Virus record (IMG/VR): IMGVR_UViG_3300037247_000308
Location: 1-41,052 of that record
Reading direction: 5' to 3' (one strand)
DNA from: a virus
DNA length: 41,052 nt
Of the stretch, positions 17,362 through 24,640 are shown one piece after another. Position numbers and translations under genes: made by a program. The notes beneath the pieces are model-generated. The model saw only the letters and a program-made list of their open reading frames with translations. It was not told where the DNA came from and ran no database searches. Numbering within the stretch: position 1 is the first letter of the stretch; each line of letters begins with the position of its first letter.

Positions 17362-19079
17362 CACAAAGGAAGACCTGTCCTAAATGCAGTCATCAAAGGC
17401 GTGGGAGAAACCGCAACGATAAATGCCTTAAGGTCTTTGAGAACGGCAATGAATTTTGTCATCATTGTGGATATGATAGCACTAAAGATGAATCAGAATG
17501 GGTTCCATCTTCTGAGTATAAGTCTTATAAAAAACCGGATCAAAACCTGCCGCTAGTAACATCTGGCGAATTCAGGAGTTTCTTTAGTGAACGTGAGATA
17601 GGCAATGAAGTCCTGAAAAGAAACAGGGTTAGCTGGAACGGAAAGGAGATTATGTTTCCTTACTTCTATAACGGAGAAATATTTAATATAAAATACCGTT
17701 CGCTGGATAAAAAGTTTAGACAGGAAACCGGGGCACTAAAAGGATTTTTTGGATTAGACGATATTATCGGGCAAAAGAATATATATATAGTAGAGGGAGA
17801 ACTTGATAAACTAGCGTGTGAAGAGGCTGGATTTCTTAATGTAAGCAGTGTGCCAGATGGTGCGCCTTCTATAAATGCTAAGGATTTTCATACTAAGTTT
17901 GAGTTTATAGATAATTGGATAGAGATATTCGATGACGCTGAGAAGATTATTATAGCCGTTGATAATGATGAACCCGGACATAAACTAGAAACAGAATTAA
18001 TACGAAGATTTGACCCTGAGAAATGCTGGGTTGTTAGGTGGCCAGAAGGATGTAAAGACGCAAACGCTGTTCTTATAGAACATGGCATATTAACATTAAT
18101 GGGTTGTCTTGATGATATAAAGCGAGTACCTATAAAAGGTATATTCCAAGTCAGTGATTTTGATGCTGAATACGATGATTTATATGAAAACGGTCTGCAA
18201 GGCGGAGTACTTACAGGGTGGGGCGAACTCGACAGGCTTTACACAGTAAAACCCGGAGACTTATGTATTGTTACAGGAAGGCCGGGACACGGTAAGAGTT
18301 CTTTTCTCAGCGCATTACTGGTAAATCTTGCCAATATACATGGATGGAGGGTTGGGGTCTTCTCGCCGGAAAATAACCCACCGCAAAGATATATTGCAAT
18401 GCTTGCTCAATTAAAAATAGGCAAACCTTTCAGGGATGGGTTCCTTCAAAAAATGACAAAGGCTGAATCTATTGAAGCTAGAAAATGGGCTAATGAACAT
18501 TTTTATATTCTAAATCCAGATCATAAAAATAGAACGGTTCCTGAATTACTATCCATGTCGGCATCTTTGGTTAAAATGTACGGTATTAGCGGAATGGTAT
18601 TTGACCCGTGGAACCATATATCACAAATAAGAAGGCCGGGACAAACAGAAACAGAATACGTGGCTGAATGTCTTGAGCAGTTTTTGGGATTTGCAAAAAA
18701 ATATATAGTTAAAGTGTGGATTGTAGCACATCCCAACAAACCATTAAAAGAACCCGGTGGTAAATGGCCTGTCCCAAGTGCTTATGATATAAGCGGGAGT
18801 GCTCATTGGTTTAATATGGCCGATGATATTGTTACGGTATGGCGAGACCCTCTGGAAAAAACTGCTCCTACACAAGTACATATACAAAAGATCAGGTTTG
18901 CAGAGGTAGGGACAGTAGGACAATGCGATTTCCGCCATGAAGTTGCGACGGGTAGATTTATCCCCACACTAAATACGTTAGATGTAACAGCAATACAAGA
19001 AAAACCAACAAAAACAGGCAAGGATGACATAAATCATTTTGCTAATAATTACTCAGGTCAGAAGGGATTTGAAATATGA
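17358..19079 (+). CDS. Primase-helicase, T7 gp4 / Twinkle-like, 573 aa
   Basis: N-terminal zinc-binding domain (CPKC at residue 8, CHHCG near 34), TOPRIM primase domain (IYIVEGELDK near 143 and AVDNDEPGH near 203) and a RecA/DnaB-family helicase with Walker A GRPGHGKSS near 307, Walker B-like MVFDPWN near 414 and a sensor region VAHPNKP near 455. Full primase plus helicase in one chain, length typical of gp4/Twinkle. It would unwind the fork as a hexamer and make RNA primers; the SSB upstream and the D/O-like loader at 29957 are likely partners. Overlaps both neighbours by 4 nt. Confidence 0.95.
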   Translation: MTQRKTCPKCSHQRRGRNRNDKCLKVFENGNEFCHHCGYDSTKDESEWVPSSEYKSYKKPDQNLPLVTSGEFRSFFSEREIGNEVLKRNRVSWNGKEIMFPYFYNGEIFNIKYRSLDKKFRQETGALKGFFGLDDIIGQKNIYIVEGELDKLACEEAGFLNVSSVPDGAPSINAKDFHTKFEFIDNWIEIFDDAEKIIIAVDNDEPGHKLETELIRRFDPEKCWVVRWPEGCKDANAVLIEHGILTLMGCLDDIKRVPIKGIFQVSDFDAEYDDLYENGLQGGVLTGWGELDRLYTVKPGDLCIVTGRPGHGKSSFLSALLVNLANIHGWRVGVFSPENNPPQRYIAMLAQLKIGKPFRDGFLQKMTKAESIEARKWANEHFYILNPDHKNRTVPELLSMSASLVKMYGISGMVFDPWNHISQIRRPGQTETEYVAECLEQFLGFAKKYIVKVWIVAHPNKPLKEPGGKWPVPSAYDISGSAHWFNMADDIVTVWRDPLEKTAPTQVHIQKIRFAEVGTVGQCDFRHEVATGRFIPTLNTLDVTAIQEKPTKTGKDDINHFANNYSGQKGFEI

Positions 19080-19399
19080 AGCATCATTTAGCGATAAAGA
19101 ATAAAAACAAATTTAATGCCGTAGCTACAATAGTAGACGGTTGGCGTTTTGACAGTAAAAAAGAAGCCGCTCATTACTGCCAAAACAAACTTTTAATACA
19201 GAAAGGAGAAATGCTTTGTCAGCTAAGACAGACACCTTTTCATCTTCCGGGGCATGTAATATATAGACTAGATTTTATGGAGTTTATGGCGGATGGAACA
19301 GTATTATTCGTAGATGTCAAAGGGCGGGATACTGCAATGAGTAAGCTGAAAAGAAAACAGGTAGAAGAATTGTATCCTATTACAATAACCTTAGCATAG
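19076..19399 (+). CDS. DUF1064 phage endonuclease-like protein, 107 aa
   Basis: Pattern KFNAVATIVDGWRFDSKKEA, then LRQTPFHLP, YRLDFMEF and VLFVDVKGRD matches DUF1064, a small PD-(D/E)XK nuclease family of phages: E30, D66 and the D80-V-K82 motif supply the active site. Family members are considered junction-resolving or structure-specific nucleases. ATGA overlap with the primase-helicase supports a role in replication or recombination intermediates. Confidence 0.85.
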   Translation: MKHHLAIKNKNKFNAVATIVDGWRFDSKKEAAHYCQNKLLIQKGEMLCQLRQTPFHLPGHVIYRLDFMEFMADGTVLFVDVKGRDTAMSKLKRKQVEELYPITITLA

Positions 19400-19409
19400 G
19401 AGAGATAAA

Positions 19410-19802
19410 ATGAAATTTGAACAATGGTTAAAGATAAATTGTTTTCAGGAACCAACACCGGAGGCGATAGAGTTGGCTAGGAGTGCATGGATCACCGCTA
19501 AGCGAGATGATTACGTAACAGAAATGGAAGAATACGTCAAATTGACCGAGGCCAGCTATCAGAGTAAGCGTGCGAAATTAAAGAAACAGATAACTCACTT
19601 TATAGGCAAGTTTATGATTGTGAAGACCGAGAATAACAGGTTACGGACGTTGGTGAAAAACGCAAAAAAAAGTATAGATACACTACAACGTGAAAATATG
19701 AGATTGCAAGCATTAGTTAACGATAAAGACTATATAGTTGAGAAGCAACTCAGACAGGAATATAAAGACTCTTCCTTAGCAAAGGAACCTATTAAGTGCT
19801 GA
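19410..19802 (+). CDS. Coiled-coil hypothetical protein, 130 aa
   Basis: AGGAGAG site 6 nt upstream. Short N-terminal globular part (KFEQWLKINCFQEP) followed by a long charged heptad-like helix from about residue 55 to 110 (KKSIDTLQRENMRLQALVND). Resembles phage proteins that act as scaffolds or tethers, with no family name. Overlaps the next gene by 7 nt. Confidence 0.75.
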   Translation: MKFEQWLKINCFQEPTPEAIELARSAWITAKRDDYVTEMEEYVKLTEASYQSKRAKLKKQITHFIGKFMIVKTENNRLRTLVKNAKKSIDTLQRENMRLQALVNDKDYIVEKQLRQEYKDSSLAKEPIKC

Positions 19803-20311
19803 GCAAGATAAAAGAACCAAGGCCGAAGACGCTGGATATGGAAATAGCCATTGCAAGTTATTTCGGAATCAGACAAAATACAATAGTGCCAAATCTATTT
19901 TGGGGTATGTTCGACTACGAATTAGACCTGTGTATATTAACTAAGGCCGGGTATGCGACTGAGGTTGAGATCAAAGCCACAAGGACTGACCTAATAAAAG
20001 ACAAGGAAAAACTACACGGTCACCACAATGAAATGATTAAATATCTGTATTTTGCCATACCGTACCACCTACTGAAAGACATCGAGCATATACCTGAGAG
20101 GGCTGGGATACTGGTTGTGCAATACCAAGAAGCATGGGAGACATATACCTATAAAAGAGAAGCGTTTTACTCTTGCACACGATTCAGGGAACCGAAGATG
20201 AATAACAACCGTCAATGGACAGATGACGAGAGATTGAAATTATTACGACTGGCGGCTATGAGAACTTGGACTTTGAAAAAGCAATTACAGAAAGAGAGGA
20301 GGAAAAAATGA
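19796..20311 (+). CDS. PD-(D/E)XK (MmcB-like) nuclease-family protein, 171 aa
   Basis: Starts on GTG at 19796, overlapping the previous gene's stop. Core pattern: VPNLFWGMFDYELDLCILTK, then GYATEVEIKATRTDLIKDK, HGHHNEMIKYLYFAIP and AGILVVQ. D44 and E58-x-K60 form the PD-(D/E)XK site; the EVEIK-x-(S/T)-x-x-D segment is characteristic of an MmcB-like nuclease family found in phages. The C-terminal 40 residues are basic and helical (WTDDERLKLLRLAAMRTW). Probably acts on replication or repair intermediates. Confidence 0.8.
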   Translation: MLSKIKEPRPKTLDMEIAIASYFGIRQNTIVPNLFWGMFDYELDLCILTKAGYATEVEIKATRTDLIKDKEKLHGHHNEMIKYLYFAIPYHLLKDIEHIPERAGILVVQYQEAWETYTYKREAFYSCTRFREPKMNNNRQWTDDERLKLLRLAAMRTWTLKKQLQKERRKK

Positions 20312-20634
20312 AGAAGCAGGATTTTATAGAAGCCTTAAAGGAAAATTTCAGCGAAGGGTTGGCTTTGATGATAAAAAAGAATAGCGACTATGCAAACCCA
20401 AAGGATTCTTTCGCAAATTTCAAAAGGAGTGAATTAGTAGGCGTGCCAGTGGAAAGAGGGATTTTGGTCAGGATTATGGATAAGATTTCTAGGATACATA
20501 ATGTCTTAGATGCTACCCCGGAAGTGAAAGACGAGTCCTTAGAGCAGACAGTTATAGACACTATGAATTACTTTAATATTCTCTTAACTTATATACAACA
20601 AAAGGAGGCAAGTAATGAGTTGGCAGGAAAATAA
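20308..20634 (+). CDS. Nmad1 / DUF1599-like protein (MazG-related), 108 aa
   Basis: Start at 20308 (site AGAGGAGG) rather than further upstream. Pattern KKNSDYANPKDSFANFKRSE, GILVRIMDKISRIHNVLD and VKDESLEQTVIDTMNYFNIL matches PF07659 (nucleotide modification associated domain 1), an all-alpha family related to nucleotide pyrophosphohydrolases; the E-x-x-x-x-D motifs likely bind Mg2+ and a nucleotide. Would hydrolyse or sanitise a (d)NTP, possibly for a modified-base pathway, though no other base-modification gene is visible here. Confidence 0.85.
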   Translation: MKKQDFIEALKENFSEGLALMIKKNSDYANPKDSFANFKRSELVGVPVERGILVRIMDKISRIHNVLDATPEVKDESLEQTVIDTMNYFNILLTYIQQKEASNELAGK

Positions 20635-20776
20635 AATACCAGACAAAATACATCGAGTACACCGCTTTTTTGAACATCTTACGGTTTGCGGAGCCGGAGT
20701 TAAGAATTCAACTATTGGTAATACGTATAAGGCAAAACATCCCTGCCGTATGTGTGAGACAGGAGCTAAAATATAA
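20615..20776 (+). CDS. Small hypothetical protein with CxxC, 53 aa
   Basis: AAGGAGG site, overlaps the end of the Nmad1-like gene by 20 nt and the next start by one base (TAATG). Basic, with a C-terminal CRMCETG and a lone Cys at residue 25, a minimal metal-binding pattern. No family recognised. Confidence 0.65.
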   Translation: MSWQENKIPDKIHRVHRFFEHLTVCGAGVKNSTIGNTYKAKHPCRMCETGAKI

Positions 20777-21186
20777 TGAATGAAGACGAACAGAAATTAC
20801 AATCACAGAAGATTGTTGAATTACTCAATGAAATAACATTGAGTAAGCAAGGTTTGATAGAAAAAAAGGATTTCAAAACTGCAAATCAATTAGGGCGATG
20901 CTATGAGATAATTAGTTCACTACACGTAGCGAACACCGAAGCAATTAGAGATAATAGATTGCTTACCGATCATAAACGTTTAAATTTTGCCGGACAGGCA
21001 ATGCAAGCTATGATTATCCGGGAAAGCGGCGATAAAAACAAATTGCCTTTCCATTTGTATTATGAGGATATTGTAAGAAGTGCTTTTAATATAGCAGATA
21101 GTATGGTGAATTATGGCAAAGCGAATAGTGAAACCAACGGTGCAGGCGATGGCATTGGTAGCCAATCAACCAAAGATAGCGATTGA
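20776..21186 (+). CDS. Hypothetical helical protein, 136 aa
   Basis: TAATG coupling to the previous gene. Mostly alpha-helical, no Cys pairs or membrane segment. Its C-terminal half (LPFHLYYEDIVRSAFNIAD) resembles the segment HFAGHIITG...AFRLADEMVD of the next gene, suggesting the two are distant paralogues. Function unknown. Confidence 0.7.
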   Translation: MNEDEQKLQSQKIVELLNEITLSKQGLIEKKDFKTANQLGRCYEIISSLHVANTEAIRDNRLLTDHKRLNFAGQAMQAMIIRESGDKNKLPFHLYYEDIVRSAFNIADSMVNYGKANSETNGAGDGIGSQSTKDSD

Positions 21187-21358
21187 AAACCGGACAGAGC
21201 CTATGACACCCAAAGAACTCAGGATACATTTTGCCGGACACATCATTACTGGTTTAGTTTCTATACATGGAGACATTGGAGGTAGACAAGATAGGAGGTT
21301 GGCAGTAGAAGCGTTCCGGCTTGCAGATGAAATGGTGGATATTTACTTTAATACGTGA
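21113..21358 (+). CDS. Hypothetical protein, 81 aa (start uncertain)
   Basis: Overlaps the preceding gene by 74 nt if ATG 21113 is used; ATG 21203 (51 codons), just after the upstream stop, is an alternative; neither has a good site. The conserved-looking part (MTPKELRIHFAGHIITG onward) begins at 21203, so the short form is likely. The last codons lie inside the 35-nt repeat at 21343-21377. Confidence 0.55.
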   Translation: MAKRIVKPTVQAMALVANQPKIAIENRTEPMTPKELRIHFAGHIITGLVSIHGDIGGRQDRRLAVEAFRLADEMVDIYFNT

Positions 21359-21377
21359 TTTCCAGTACAAGGAGAGC
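21343..21377 (+). repeat. 35-nt direct repeat, copy 1, over a ribosome binding site
   Basis: Identical to 22777-22811. Contains AAGGAGAG and ends 2 nt before the ATG of the kinase gene at 21380. Its left part also encodes the last codons and TGA of the upstream gene. Confidence 0.95.
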
Positions 21378-21379
21378 AA

Positions 21380-21823
21380 ATGAAAAATATTTTATTATGT
21401 CTAGTAGGTCTACCACGTAGTGGTAAAAGCACATGGGCGGGGGATATGGCCTATCGTAATGAGTTTTATCCAATAGTAAACAAGGATTCTATTCGTCTAG
21501 CTTTACATGGCAGAGCTTATGATGAAAGCAGAGAAGACGAAGTCCGCCAGATGGCAAGAGTAATGGTAACTGCTTTATTTATAGCCGGACACACACTTGT
21601 ATGTTTAGATGAAACAAATATTACTTACATACATAGAGCACGCTGGTTATCCCGTAGCTGGGATGTCAGACTTAAGGTATTTGATACACCTATGGAAGAA
21701 TGTATTAGAAGGGCAAAGAAGAAAGCGGAGACGGATATAATACCTGTAATAGAAAAGATGGCTGTTTTGTATGAGCCTTTAACCGAGGAAGAACAAACCC
21801 GTATATGGAAAGGTAGAATATAG
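21380..21823 (+). CDS. Polynucleotide-kinase-like P-loop kinase, 147 aa
   Basis: Walker A GLPRSGKST (residues 9-17), then NKDSIRLALHG, a typical D-x-x-R substrate segment, CLDETNITYIHRARWL and a lid helix with RRAKKKAE: this matches the 5'-kinase domain of the T4 polynucleotide kinase / AAA_33 group. Only the kinase is present, with no phosphatase or ligase domain. Could phosphorylate RNA or DNA 5' ends, for example in tRNA repair, or a small substrate; the substrate is not shown. Ribosome binding site lies in the 35-nt repeat. Confidence 0.8.
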   Translation: MKNILLCLVGLPRSGKSTWAGDMAYRNEFYPIVNKDSIRLALHGRAYDESREDEVRQMARVMVTALFIAGHTLVCLDETNITYIHRARWLSRSWDVRLKVFDTPMEECIRRAKKKAETDIIPVIEKMAVLYEPLTEEEQTRIWKGRI

Positions 21824-21888
21824 TAACGTTGGCAGATCAAATTTTATCTTGTTTATTAGACATATTATATGGAAAGGTGGTAAGTAAA

Positions 21889-22524
21889 ATGAGTAAAGTA
21901 GTTAATATAGGAGTGATTATTAGAAATGAGCAAGGTGATACTTTTCCAGTAGCATTATCACCACAGATGGTAAGTGTAATCCAGAACTTGCTTATGCAAA
22001 TACCTATGATGGATTCAAAGCTAGTTGACGCCGACGGGAAAAAGCTGGCAAGTAAAACATCTATACCTATAATACCAAGGGTAATAGAGTTCGATTGGGA
22101 TGAAGCTTATTCACCGATGCAGAGAGAGGATGAATTAGACCGCATGAAGAAGCTAACCGAGAAGTATGCCGCTATGACGGAAAACGAATTAACAGACGGT
22201 AAAATCGGCGAGGGAAGCAGTGATCCAGACGATAAAATAACAACGCTGCATCCAGAACGTAAAGAGGGAGCTTTTAATGATCCCGATAATCCGTTTAATC
22301 TTGAACTAGAAGCGACAGGTACGGCTAATAAAGACATGACAGAAGATGAAGTAAAACAGTCTATGGCTGAACACGATCAAAAGCTAATTGACAAAGCCAA
22401 ATATCCCGATCCTATAGCACAGCAAGAAGGCGAAGAACAAGATATAATGCAACAAGACGTAATTGTTACGCCGGATGTTCTACCGTTGACAGGTACGACT
22501 AAAACTCCGAAAAACCCTGAATAA
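21889..22524 (+). CDS. Hypothetical acidic protein, 211 aa
   Basis: Start at 21889 after GGAAAGGTGG; an in-frame TTG at 21829 lacks a site. The N-terminal 80 residues look folded (VNIGVIIRNEQGDTFPVALS, then SPQMVSVIQNLLMQI), the rest is acidic, Asp/Glu/Gln/Pro-rich and probably disordered. No family recognised. Its stop lies at the left foot of the hairpin at 22523-22600. Confidence 0.7.
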   Translation: MSKVVNIGVIIRNEQGDTFPVALSPQMVSVIQNLLMQIPMMDSKLVDADGKKLASKTSIPIIPRVIEFDWDEAYSPMQREDELDRMKKLTEKYAAMTENELTDGKIGEGSSDPDDKITTLHPERKEGAFNDPDNPFNLELEATGTANKDMTEDEVKQSMAEHDQKLIDKAKYPDPIAQQEGEEQDIMQQDVIVTPDVLPLTGTTKTPKNPE

Positions 22525-22600
22525 TATTCCGGTACGGGGAGGCAATGAACAACTACCAGATTCTGGACAGTATGTGAAAGCTAACCCGTACCACAATATT
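22523..22600 (+). promoter_or_regulatory. Long hairpin enclosing a 10-codon ORF
   Basis: Stem: AATATT (22523-22528) with AATATT (22595-22600), a 2x2 internal loop, then GGTACGGG (22531-22538) with CCCGTACC (22585-22592). Inside is CCAG-ATT-CTGG and the mini-ORF at 22545. The ribosome binding site of the mini-ORF (GGGGAGG) partly lies in the stem, so its translation and folding should compete. Confidence 0.65.
22545..22577 (+). CDS. Mini-ORF MNNYQILDSM, 10 aa
   Basis: ATG at 22545 preceded by GGGGAGGC 3 nt away; ends TGA at 22577, inside the loop of the 22523-22600 hairpin. Too short for family assignment; could be a leader peptide controlling the CxxC protein at 22629, or a chance reading frame. 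Confidence 0.35.
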   Translation: MNNYQILDSM

Positions 22601-22628
22601 TGGCAAAAACCAAGGAAGGACGACAAAG

Positions 22629-22775
22629 ATGGCAAAGTTTAAATGCACGGCATGTGATACTATTGTAACTTTAGATTTACGGAAAACGAATGAAAGAAGA
22701 CGGCGGGGACAGAAGAAATATAAGACTTATTGTGGCACCTTTCAGAAAGATGTATTTATGATGCGACAAAAATAG
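22629..22775 (+). CDS. Small zinc-type protein, 48 aa
   Basis: GGAAGGAC site upstream. MAKFKCTACDTIVTLDL gives one CxxC; a Cys at 35 follows a basic stretch (KTNERRRRGQKKYKTYC), so half a zinc ribbon plus a basic patch. Likely nucleic-acid binding, unproven. Lies between the hairpin and the second copy of the 35-nt repeat. Confidence 0.65.
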   Translation: MAKFKCTACDTIVTLDLRKTNERRRRGQKKYKTYCGTFQKDVFMMRQK

Positions 22776-22776
22776 C

Positions 22777-22811
22777 TTACTTTAATACGTGATTTCCAGT
22801 ACAAGGAGAGC
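22777..22811 (+). repeat. 35-nt direct repeat, copy 2, over a ribosome binding site
   Basis: Identical to 21343-21377. Here it lies entirely between genes, ending 4 nt before the ATG at 22816. Confidence 0.95.
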
Positions 22812-22815
22812 GGAA

Positions 22816-23106
22816 ATGAAAAAACGAGTAAATCATGTGGTAATACATGAATTAAAAGCTGATCCCGACCCATTTCTGGATATTTATAACGATAACAAAC
22901 AGGTTGAGATAAGACTTAATGACAGAGAGTATGATGTTGCAGACTATATATTGCTAAGGCAAACACTATATAGTGCTGAGGATATGGCAAGAGATTGCGA
23001 GCTTATTTATACCGGAAGAATATTACTGCTTAAAATTATTCATGTTCAATCCGGCTACGGCCTTAAAGAAGGATATGTTGCGTTGTCTATTAGGAAATTA
23101 GATTGA
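22816..23106 (+). CDS. DUF3850 (ASCH/PUA-like) protein, 96 aa
   Basis: Start at 22816 behind AAGGAGAG of the repeat. Pattern HVVIHELKADPDPFLDIYND, KQVEIRLNDREYDVADYILL, then IIHVQSGYGLKEGYVALSI matches DUF3850, a small beta-barrel family in the ASCH/PUA group that binds RNA or modified nucleotides. Common in phages; function not established. Overlaps the next gene by 4 nt. Confidence 0.85.
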   Translation: MKKRVNHVVIHELKADPDPFLDIYNDNKQVEIRLNDREYDVADYILLRQTLYSAEDMARDCELIYTGRILLLKIIHVQSGYGLKEGYVALSIRKLD

Positions 23107-23645
23107 AGAAAGCAAGAGCTGTATACAACGGCAAACCTAAACGTGCGCTTAAAGGCTGCAATTGTCAGTGGTGTGGGAAATGGTTAGAAAAAGGCGTGAG
23201 AAAACCAAAACAGCTATTATGCTGTAATAATGATAGCAGGGATTTAACCGCTTGCCAGAGAGAATATTACAAACAAAAACGGGCAGATATAGCAAAGACC
23301 ATGCCAATACCTGACTATGGGGTGTTGATTTGCGATGTATGCCTGAGAGAGATTAAGAAGACCGCCGTCTTCCAGAAACGCTGTACTTCTGATATAACCG
23401 GGGAGTTAAGTAAATGTCAAAAAGAAGGTAATCAGCGCACAAAAAATAAAAACAGAAAGGAGTTAGCTATCGTTCCTACTAAGAAAAGATTATGTCTGAA
23501 ATGTCGGGAAGATTTTGAAAGCCGGGATATTCATAACCGGATTTGCGAGGAATGCACTATTGAAAATGACAACATTGGGATGGTTTCAACATATAAAGTG
23601 AGTTTAAATATAGACGATAATTCAGAGCAAGATTGCTGCTATTGA
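23103..23645 (+). CDS. Multi-zinc-ribbon protein, 180 aa
   Basis: Starts on TTG at 23103 overlapping the DUF3850 stop (AGGA 7 nt upstream). Three Cys clusters: CNCQWC/CC near 19-42, CDVC with a later Cys near 78-105, and CLKC with CEEC near 131-152, each with the spacing of a zinc ribbon, joined by basic linkers; ends with a short beta stretch and DCCY. Looks like a nucleic-acid-binding protein. Last gene of the rightward operon. Confidence 0.8.
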   Translation: MKKARAVYNGKPKRALKGCNCQWCGKWLEKGVRKPKQLLCCNNDSRDLTACQREYYKQKRADIAKTMPIPDYGVLICDVCLREIKKTAVFQKRCTSDITGELSKCQKEGNQRTKNKNRKELAIVPTKKRLCLKCREDFESRDIHNRICEECTIENDNIGMVSTYKVSLNIDDNSEQDCCY

Positions 23646-23676
23646 TAAGACCGTGGAGGGGAGGGGATAAGAACAT

Positions 23677-23727
23677 GCCTCGCATCAATCCAACGCCGTG
23701 ACGGGGATTGTGCGAGGCCGTTTTTTT
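23677..23727 (+). terminator. Strong rho-independent terminator of the early operon
   Basis: Two stacked stems (23677-23684 with 23711-23718; 23686-23691 with 23705-23710) followed by CGTTTTTTT. Closes the rightward operon; the facing leftward gene ends at 23726, inside the T-run, so transcription converges here. Confidence 0.95.
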
Positions 23728-23845
23728 AATGTTTGCAGATATAATAAGTAACCGCCGTTATAATTGCAAATGTAGTAGCCATTGCACACACTACAAAAAT
23801 CTCTATTTGGAAATCATAAATACAATCAAGTATCTTGTTAATCAT
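23726..23845 (-). CDS. Single-pass membrane microprotein, 39 aa
   Basis: GGAGGAATTGATT precedes the ATG at 23845. After MINKILDCIYDFQIE comes one hydrophobic helix (IFVVCAMATTFAIITAV) and a short basic end. Last gene of the leftward island; its stop touches the facing terminator. Inner-membrane location inferred from the helix. Confidence 0.65.
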   Translation of the reverse strand: MINKILDCIYDFQIEIFVVCAMATTFAIITAVTYYICKH

Positions 23846-23847
23846 AA

Positions 23848-24273
23848 TCAATTCCTCCATGTTTCATTTGGATAAGCCTTATTGAGATGCCAGCAATCTT
23901 TTTCTATTTTCCCGGTTTTCTTTTCTATCTCAGCGTAGTGTTCACCTTTTAATGGATAAATAATCTTACCTTTGTCTTTAACCTCTAACACCTGCACGTC
24001 TCTGTAATATTTATTCAAGTCAACAACGCTAAAAGATATTATATACTTGCCAAGCCGGAAGGTTAATGCTGTCCTAGCAAATCCTTTCCTCATTGGATAA
24101 ATATTTGCGGATTGATACTGCTTGAAATTATAATACCATTTACGGCTGCCTTTCCAGTAGAATGTCCACGACCAATGCGTTACACCTTTGAAATGCCTTG
24201 AAAACTGTAACCACCGGAAGAAGAAATAATCCGTCATAACCTGCCCTCTCCATTGCCATTTAATTCTTTTCAT
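23848..24273 (-). CDS. Aromatic-rich basic protein, 141 aa
   Basis: Start at 24273 after GGAGGG at good distance (an in-frame ATG 15 nt further out has a poorer site). Unusually rich in Trp, Tyr and Phe in the first 60 residues (RIKWQWRGQ, HWSWTFYWKGSRKWYYNF), then a beta-looking lysine-rich C-terminal half. No family recognised, no membrane segment. In the leftward island; probably host-directed, unproven. Confidence 0.7.
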   Translation of the reverse strand: MKRIKWQWRGQVMTDYFFFRWLQFSRHFKGVTHWSWTFYWKGSRKWYYNFKQYQSANIYPMRKGFARTALTFRLGKYIISFSVVDLNKYYRDVQVLEVKDKGKIIYPLKGEHYAEIEKKTGKIEKDCWHLNKAYPNETWRN

Positions 24274-24479
24274 GCTAAAGCCCTCCATATAATAGTTTGT
24301 TCTTCTAGTCCTGATAACTTATGTAAATCGGGGTCTTCTTCTCCTTCCCATTTAACAATAGCCCATTTTTGGTCAAACATTATATAACCAAAACAGTCGC
24401 CTTGTTTACCATGGGCTTCATATCCCTTTTTAATCCTGAATTTTTTTGGGGTTTCATAAGTATGTATATATGCAGCCAT
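24270..24479 (-). CDS. Hypothetical protein, 69 aa
   Basis: TAATG overlap at 24479 with the upstream zinc gene makes this the best start; an 18-nt longer form exists without advantage. Small beta-type sequence (AAYIHTYETPKKFRIKKG, FGYIMFDQKWAIVKWEG), soluble. No family recognised. Confidence 0.7.
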   Translation of the reverse strand: MAAYIHTYETPKKFRIKKGYEAHGKQGDCFGYIMFDQKWAIVKWEGEEDPDLHKLSGLEEQTIIWRALA

Positions 24480-24640
24480 TATTTCCCATCCCTCCATTTA
24501 AAAAATTGTTCGGCACACTCTGGACACATTGCTTGTTTTAACTTTGTCTGCCATAAAATAGAATCACCTATAATAATCGAACAGGAACACCGACAACAAC
24601 TACCTTTAAAACTACTCCTTATCCATTTTGTCAACTTCAT
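24479..24640 (-). CDS. Zinc-ribbon microprotein, 53 aa
   Basis: Overlaps the 175-aa gene by 29 nt. CCRCSC near residue 15 and CPEC near 39 form a zinc-ribbon pattern, with basic ends (MKLTKWIRSSFKG, KWRDGK). Nucleic-acid or host-protein binding is possible; nothing further is visible. Confidence 0.65.
   Translation of the reverse strand: MKLTKWIRSSFKGSCCRCSCSIIIGDSILWQTKLKQAMCPECAEQFFKWRDGK

Noticed and set aside
23600-23847. CRISPR-like or IS-like structure near the convergent terminator
   Set aside because: Only a terminator hairpin and a small membrane gene are present; no spaced repeats, terminal inverted repeats or transposase were found anywhere in the window.
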